A stretch of 10,163 nucleotides of DNA from Candidatus Parcubacteria bacterium (lineage in GTDB: Bacteria; Patescibacteriota; Patescibacteriia; Patescibacteriales; UBA12075), in NCBI GenBank assembly GCA_023142215.1, contig JAGLJW010000024.1:1-10163 (forward strand). Direction: 5' to 3'. Both the position numbers and the translations under genes were made by a program. How positions within the stretch are numbered: the first letter of the stretch is position 1; every line of letters begins with the position of its first letter. Shown in pieces: positions 6,491-10,163 of the stretch. Below the pieces are notes generated by a model that worked only from the letters and a program-made list of their open reading frames with translations, was not told where the DNA came from and searched no databases.

Positions 6491-7018
6491 ATGCTTATAC
6501 TTTATTTATTAACAATTTTTTTAATTATTTACGCGATTTTTTTTATAAAACAATTCTATAATATTGTTTTTAAAGGTTATGCTCCTTTGATTTCTACAAA
6601 AAAGAAAATTTTAAATAAAGCAATTAGCAATATTAAAATTAATGACGGGAATGTAATATATGAGCTTGGTTGCGGTAAGGCTGATTTTTTAAAATTGATA
6701 GAAACAAAAAATTTAAAAGTTAAATTAATTGGAGTTGAAAATTTATTAATTCCAAGTGTATTATTAAAATTACAGTTATTTTTTAAACACAGTAAAATCA
6801 AAGTTATTCAAGATGATTTTTTTAAAATAAATTTAGAAGAAGCAGATATTATTTATTGTTTTTTAAACAATGAAACCATGAAAAAACTTGGAAAAAAATT
6901 TTTAAACGAATGCAAAAAAGAAACTCAAATCATAAGCCACAAATTTCCAATACTAGATTTTAAACCAGAAAAAGTTTTAAGAGAATATGGTTCAAAAATT
7001 TATTATTATAAAATTTAA
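6491..7018 (+). CDS. single-TM class I SAM methyltransferase, FAM173/ATPSCKMT-like
   Basis: This 175-aa protein has an N-terminal membrane helix at about residues 2-24 and a cytoplasmic Rossmann-type methyltransferase domain. The SAM-binding motif I is VIYELGCGKADF (55-66), the acidic end of strand 2 is GVEN (81-84, Glu83), and QDDFF (107-111) fits the adenine-contact region. The order TM helix, then GYAPLIST (29-36), then the methyltransferase core, then ADIIYCFLNNETMKKLGKK and a late HKFP (150-153), parallels the FAM173/ATPSCKMT family. Those are membrane-bound lysine methylases; the mitochondrial member modifies ATP synthase subunit c. The target here is unknown, and the resemblance is from memory of the family pattern. 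The ATG at 6491 keeps the whole TM helix. There is no Shine-Dalgarno sequence. It stands alone with its own promoter and converges on the secreted-protein gene. Confidence 0.75.
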   Translation: MLILYLLTIFLIIYAIFFIKQFYNIVFKGYAPLISTKKKILNKAISNIKINDGNVIYELGCGKADFLKLIETKNLKVKLIGVENLLIPSVLLKLQLFFKHSKIKVIQDDFFKINLEEADIIYCFLNNETMKKLGKKFLNECKKETQIISHKFPILDFKPEKVLREYGSKIYYYKI

Positions 7019-7035
7019 AAAATTATTTTTATAAA

Positions 7036-7105
7036 TAATCTACAAATTAGTTTACAACTTTAAAAAAAATTATTTGCAAAAAGTTGTCAACAAGTATGTC
7101 AACAA
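7036..7105. promoter_or_regulatory. four-site operator-like array, copy 1 (no functional -10)
   Basis: The left pair is TAATCTAC (7036-7043, degenerate) and TAGTTTAC (7048-7055). The right pair, inverted, is GTCAACAA at 7086-7093 and again at 7098-7105. Each pair has a 12-bp period. The order and spacing match the array at 9793-9863; inner sites are 38 bp apart here and 39 bp there. A minus-strand TTGACA is kept at 7085-7090, but the position of the -10 is a run of A on the plus strand. The array ends one base before the stop codon complement of the secreted-protein gene (7107-7109). Confidence 0.6.
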
Positions 7106-7106
7106 G

Positions 7107-8585
7107 CTATTTGTTTATTTGAGGAGTTATTGGATTGTAATCAGTATCAATTTCAACCTCATTCATCAATAAAGCTTCTATAAAATAAGCAGATGTATCA
7201 GTAAATCTAGCCCAGTCTTCAGATACTTGAGAATAATTTTGAGAATTTCGCCAGTCTAAAAATCCATTTGGGACTTTAACCTCTTTTTCTCCTGTCATAA
7301 ACCACCATAGTGAGGAATAATTTAAAGACCTTCCCCACTCTAAGCGACTAAATGAACGGTCTGTTCTCCCTGATTTCCATTCTGCTTTTGCTAACTGAAA
7401 ACCTGGACCTGCATAAAGATACTCATTCTCTGGTCTATTATCAGAATACCGATGCCAATGAGTTCCCCAATAACGCCAATTTGTTTCATCGGATATTTGA
7501 TAAGTCATATTATCTGTCCACCAATCAGAAACACCTTGAGCAAAACTATCATTAACAATTGCACCTGTTTCAATTGGGACAAAAGTCAGCTGATCAATAT
7601 CGTCACCATAAGTTGGATATCCATAACTGCCATTCTCATAAGGAATATATCTGAAATATAGCCCATAACCGTCTGCATCCTCCATTAATTCAATTCCTGA
7701 CACTAAATCATTAGCTACTCTTAAATAATTACTATCAGACGCTCCATTCATGTCCGCACATCTTGAAGCACTTCTTAAAGCTGGTACAGCATTAGCAGCA
7801 AAGTGTATCCAAGTTGTAAATTCATTTTCAGAAGAATTGCCTGGTAATAATTTCACCTTGTTAGCTGGAGTTGTATCATACATTTTCACAAGATAATCAG
7901 TAGCGTCTTTCATTATTATCCATCCACTAGTCAACCAAGCCTCTGCTTCTGCACTTTGTCCAATAGCAACTTTATATTCATAATACTTCCGCATAGCAAT
8001 CATCATTTGAGCAGTAACATCTGTCTTCCAAATATCATTATTAAAAACATTACCAGAATTATCATAATAAACCCTGTCTGCAAAAGCACCAAAATCTGGG
8101 TCTCCAATAATTCTATTCTGTCCTTGATTATGCTCCTTTACCCAACTTAAGAAAAATTTATCCAACACCGCATCATATTTTGTTATATCTTCGGCCTGAC
8201 TATCTAAATATTCAACCCCCTTCATCATTCCCACTGCTGTCATTCCAGCAATTCCCGGTTTTACCCAAGCCCAACGACTAGGAATTCCTTGCGAAGGAAT
8301 TCTATTACTATTAAGTGCACCATAAATATCAACTGAAGAATTTAAGAATCCCCATCGTTTAGAATTTAAATTTTCCTCTGTCCAACTGGAATATACAATA
8401 TAGTCTAACTCAGCCTCAATCTGTTCAATCAAAGTCGGGAGCTCAGGAGATGGTTCAGGTTTGTCTGGCTTATTGGGATTAGACGGTTTATCTGGCTTAA
8501 CTGCTAAAATTGGATTAAGAAAAAATGCTAAAGCAAGAGTTAAACAAAGACCAAGAATAAAATATTTTTTAGTAAAAATCTTCAT
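7107..8585 (-). CDS. secreted Trp-rich protein of unknown function, possible (alpha/alpha)-barrel enzyme
   Basis: This 492-aa protein has a clear signal peptide: MKIFTKK, a hydrophobic core (9-26) and a likely cleavage after ILA (Ala28). A Lys/Pro-rich linker with KPDKP twice (30-34, 39-43) follows, then a mature domain from about residue 51. That domain is mostly helical with many aromatic residues (20 Trp), including RWAWVKPGIAG (104-114), WKTDVTAQMMIAMRKYYEY (186-204), TWIHFAANAVPALRSA (258-273), YAGPGFQLAKAEW (391-403) and SSLWWFMTGE (424-433). Repeated helix pairs with conserved acids and aromatics suggest a six-hairpin glycosidase-like toroid, so a polysaccharide-active enzyme is possible. 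I do not recognise a specific family, and no catalytic residues can be assigned. Its gene looks visibly less AT-rich than its neighbours, consistent with transfer or secreted-protein codon demands. It is transcribed behind the regulator gene, separated by 173 bases holding a hairpin. Confidence 0.8.
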   Translation of the reverse strand: MKIFTKKYFILGLCLTLALAFFLNPILAVKPDKPSNPNKPDKPEPSPELPTLIEQIEAELDYIVYSSWTEENLNSKRWGFLNSSVDIYGALNSNRIPSQGIPSRWAWVKPGIAGMTAVGMMKGVEYLDSQAEDITKYDAVLDKFFLSWVKEHNQGQNRIIGDPDFGAFADRVYYDNSGNVFNNDIWKTDVTAQMMIAMRKYYEYKVAIGQSAEAEAWLTSGWIIMKDATDYLVKMYDTTPANKVKLLPGNSSENEFTTWIHFAANAVPALRSASRCADMNGASDSNYLRVANDLVSGIELMEDADGYGLYFRYIPYENGSYGYPTYGDDIDQLTFVPIETGAIVNDSFAQGVSDWWTDNMTYQISDETNWRYWGTHWHRYSDNRPENEYLYAGPGFQLAKAEWKSGRTDRSFSRLEWGRSLNYSSLWWFMTGEKEVKVPNGFLDWRNSQNYSQVSEDWARFTDTSAYFIEALLMNEVEIDTDYNPITPQINK

Positions 8586-8601
8586 ATGATTTGATTAGTT
8601 T

Positions 8602-8612
8602 ATTATATTATA
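8602..8612 (-). promoter_or_regulatory. possible -10 region of the secreted-protein gene
   Basis: On the minus strand two overlapping TATAAT hexamers (8607-8612 and 8602-8607) lie about 17-27 bases before the ATG. No good -35 box is found at 16-18 bp, so promoter placement is tentative. Confidence 0.3.
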
Positions 8613-8703
8613 TTTTTATACTGCCACTTATTAAATGTTATTTCTAGTCTGAACAGTTATTTTTTTAATATAAAAACAAGACCAACATTGACCTATTTTA
8701 TAA

Positions 8704-8742
8704 ATTAAACTACACACCGACCTAGTTGGTATGTAGTTTAAT
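8704..8742. terminator. large hairpin after the regulator gene (terminator or operator)
   Basis: The arms 8704-8721 and 8725-8742 (18 bp, 3-base loop) pair with two imperfect positions; on the minus strand one is a G-U pair and one a C-A mismatch. It lies 16 bases after the regulator's stop codon, where a terminator is expected. The following minus-strand sequence is only A/T-mixed, with no proper U-tract, so efficient termination is doubtful. Each arm contains TAGTTTAA (8734-8741 and the complement of 8705-8712), one base from the operator motif, so a binding-site role for the downstream gene is an alternative. Confidence 0.5.
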
Positions 8743-8758
8743 TATATTATTCATGAAG

Positions 8759-9793
8759 TTATATACTATCTCGTTTAACAGCTCTTTTTATCATAAAGTC
8801 AACATTCTCAACAGTATTAACAGCTTTAATATGAACATTTGGATGATTATTCTGCCAAACTCTAAAAATCTCATCAGCAAATGCCTGTCCAATTGTTTTA
8901 ATATGTTTAAAATCTAAGATAATATATTCAAAAGATTCTAAGGCGTTCATTACTCTTTTAGCTTGAGATCTGGAAATATAAATTGAACCCATCTTATACA
9001 ATCTTACATCAACCTTGGTTTTTGAAAACTTAAAATTATCTCCACTATATTCCTTAAAAACATCTCCAAGTTTTCTATCGGAATTAATATTAATAACAAA
9101 CACAATTTTCGTACCATCAACTTTTTTAATATCTTCTATAAAAATATCTTCCACAATGTTATTAAAAATTAATCTCTTGCCTGAACTTTCAATAATAAAG
9201 TTATCAGCTATTTTTGAAGTAAAAAATATACCTTCCCCTGAATGTTTTTCAGGAGCAGTGGTTTGTTTTCCCTTTAATAAATCTTGTATCGCTTCCATGT
9301 GACTATTTAAGCCCTTTTTCTTCATAATATTATTAAAGATACCAACTCCCCTATCAATAATAGAAAATTTAATATTATCGCTTTTTTCAATATTAATTTC
9401 AATATTCTGAGAATTTGAATGATCAATAGCATTATTAAACATTTCAGTAAAAGCATAATTAATTATACCAAACAAATCATTTTCCAAATTAATTAATATT
9501 CCTGAATTTTTTTTAATTTCATCAAAAACAAAATCCTCAGACAAATTAATATTCTGATAACTTTTTTTTATCTTTAATATTTTGCTTTTTTCTTTTAATA
9601 TTTTTTCCTTCTCAGCTTTCACATATCGTGCTTGATTTGCTTTCCCCAATAAAATCACTTTTCCGTCTTCCCTTAGCTCTCTAAAAATCCTATTCACATA
9701 AGCACGAGAAAAATTTGTTTTTTCAACAATATCAGCAACTCTAACACTGTCTCTTTTATTTAATTGTTCTAATATTAATTCTTTTATTTTCAT
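8759..9793 (-). CDS. HTH - GHKL ATPase - STAS-like (DUF4325) regulator
   Basis: This 344-aa cytoplasmic protein has three parts. Residues 1-60 form a winged-helix type DNA-binding domain (DIVEKTNFSRAYVNRIFREL, 21-40, as the HTH, then the wing KVILLGKANQARYV). A Lys-rich coiled linker follows (61-80). Residues about 85-235 are a GHKL ATPase: N box FTEMFNNAIDHS (115-126), G1 box IDRGVGIF (146-153), G2 box HSGEGIFF (184-191). Residues about 260-340 match the STAS-like DUF4325 pattern (YISRSQAKRVMNALESFEYI, then TIGQAFADEIFRVW). No phospho-acceptor histidine domain is present, so it is not a classical sensor kinase. By analogy with SpoIIAB/SpoIIAA it joins kinase-like and antagonist-like modules in one chain with a DNA reader (inference). 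Its promoter sits inside a four-site array, so autoregulation is likely. The start ATG has no Shine-Dalgarno sequence and a leader of about 20 nt. Confidence 0.85.
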   Translation of the reverse strand: MKIKELILEQLNKRDSVRVADIVEKTNFSRAYVNRIFRELREDGKVILLGKANQARYVKAEKEKILKEKSKILKIKKSYQNINLSEDFVFDEIKKNSGILINLENDLFGIINYAFTEMFNNAIDHSNSQNIEINIEKSDNIKFSIIDRGVGIFNNIMKKKGLNSHMEAIQDLLKGKQTTAPEKHSGEGIFFTSKIADNFIIESSGKRLIFNNIVEDIFIEDIKKVDGTKIVFVININSDRKLGDVFKEYSGDNFKFSKTKVDVRLYKMGSIYISRSQAKRVMNALESFEYIILDFKHIKTIGQAFADEIFRVWQNNHPNVHIKAVNTVENVDFMIKRAVKRDSI

Positions 9794-9863
9794 AGTTTAC
9801 GTATTAGTTTACAACTTTAAGTATATCATATACATAAAAAGTTGTCAACTAGCATGTAAACAA
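9793..9863. promoter_or_regulatory. four-site operator-like array, copy 2, around the regulator promoter
   Basis: TAGTTTAC occurs at 9793-9800 and 9805-9812. The inverted forms GTCAACTA (9844-9851) and GTAAACAA (9856-9863) occur on the other side. Both pairs have a 12-bp period, about one helical turn, and the inner sites are 39 bp apart. The right inner site overlaps the -35 box, and the left pair covers the transcription start and the start codon. This fits a repressor that would close the promoter from both sides; the regulator encoded directly downstream is the obvious candidate. Confidence 0.7.
9820..9848 (-). promoter_or_regulatory. promoter of the HTH-GHKL-STAS regulator
   Basis: On the minus strand a perfect TTGACA (9843-9848) is followed by a 17-bp spacer and TATACT (9820-9825, 5/6), preceded by TATGA (extended -10). 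The predicted start near 9813 leaves about 20 nt before the ATG at 9793. Confidence 0.8.
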
Positions 9864-9865
9864 AC

Positions 9866-10070
9866 ACTTAATTTAAACTAATTTATCCAATAAAATATTA
9901 TAAACCTCATCGGTCTCAGAACGATATTATAACTATTCTTTCTGATGGTGAGATATGACTAACGTTAAATAGAACGTGCTAGCAATTAGTAGTTTTAAAA
10001 AATGATTATTCTCCATCTTGTATATTATAAACGTAGATAGCTACCAATAGTGTAGCTAAAAAGCATAGTA
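9866..10070. other. gene-free stretch with small inverted repeats
   Basis: No credible ORF is seen. A weak hairpin can form from 9906-9921 and 9940-9952 (TCAGAA with TTCTGA, CTCA with TGAG). A short ACGTT-6-AACGT repeat lies at 9962-9977. A perfect 7-bp inverted repeat, TAGCTAC-caatagt-GTAGCTA (10038-10058), ends 12 bases before the -35 of the rightward promoter and could be an operator. Nothing else stands out. Confidence 0.4.
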
Positions 10071-10099
10071 TTGTATTAAATAAAAAATTATGCTATACT
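10071..10099 (+). promoter_or_regulatory. rightward extended -10 promoter near the right edge
   Basis: TTGTAT (10071-10076, 3/6) is followed by a 17-bp spacer and TATACT (10094-10099, 5/6), preceded by TATGC. The predicted start is near 10106, about 42 bases before the ATG at 10148. Confidence 0.6.
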
Positions 10100-10147
10100 A
10101 TAAATGTAGTTAAATACACTATATGTAATTAATAACAGTTATAATAT

Positions 10148-10163
10148 ATGAATAATCATAAAA
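10148..10163 (+). CDS. possible CDS start, truncated by window edge
   Basis: An ATG at 10148 opens a frame that runs off the window after MNNHK. It lies a suitable distance behind the promoter at 10071-10099. There is no Shine-Dalgarno sequence, as for most genes here. Five codons are too few to judge the product or even to confirm the gene. Confidence 0.35.

Noticed and set aside
7107..8585. Secreted protein as a lipoprotein.
   Set aside because: The only N-terminal cysteine (Cys14, in LGLC) lies within the hydrophobic core and lacks the small residue needed before it. A signal peptidase I site after ILA fits better.
7036..9863. The regularly spaced 8-bp motifs as a CRISPR array or origin iterons.
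   Set aside because: There are only four sites per cluster, arranged as an inverted pair of pairs around a promoter. There are no equal-length spacers, cas genes, replication initiator or DnaA boxes.

Overview
The window is strongly AT-rich bacterial DNA with short genes, tight spacing and few Shine-Dalgarno sequences. The gene set (a VanW-family surface protein with a conserved C-terminal extension, an Hsp20, an APH-fold kinase next to a phosphohexomutase, a Trm11-like methylase) and two GC-richer intergenic repeats of a kind common in uncultivated bacteria suggest a Candidate Phyla Radiation / Patescibacteria genome, probably Parcubacteria-like. This assignment is inference; there is no rRNA or ribosomal protein marker here.

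Layout. Positions 1-2766 (+) hold the 3' end of a Trm11/RsmD-like methyltransferase, a phosphomannomutase/phosphoglucomutase and an APH/choline-kinase-fold phosphotransferase in a close-packed run. Positions 2865-3346 form a separate unit: an excellent promoter, a rod-shaped structured RNA of about 150 nt ending in a U-tract, a 69-aa unknown ORF with a good ribosome binding site, and a strong two-way terminator. Positions 3370-5952 (-) are a three-gene run: Hsp20, a DUF3006-like small protein and a membrane-anchored VanW protein. Positions 5953-6490 carry divergent promoters, two palindromic repeat elements, tRNA-Val(GAC) on the minus strand and a short direct repeat. Positions 6491-7018 (+) encode a single-TM methyltransferase resembling the FAM173/ATPSCKMT family.

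Positions 7019-9865 are the most unusual part. On the minus strand a one-polypeptide regulator (HTH + GHKL ATPase + STAS-like DUF4325) lies upstream of a secreted tryptophan-rich protein of unknown, possibly (alpha/alpha)-barrel, fold. The regulator's promoter is bracketed by four copies of an 8-bp motif (TWGTTKAC), two on each side in opposite orientation and each pair spaced exactly 12 bp. The same four-site arrangement recurs about 2.75 kb away, immediately after the secreted protein's stop codon, but there the -10 box has become a homopolymer. This looks like an autoregulatory operator plus a second, promoter-less binding site.

Positions 9866-10163 are intergenic with small inverted repeats and a good extended -10 promoter reading right, toward a possible CDS start at 10148. 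Five promoter candidates in the window share TATGN immediately before the -10 hexamer, suggesting that an extended -10 is the usual promoter form in this organism.
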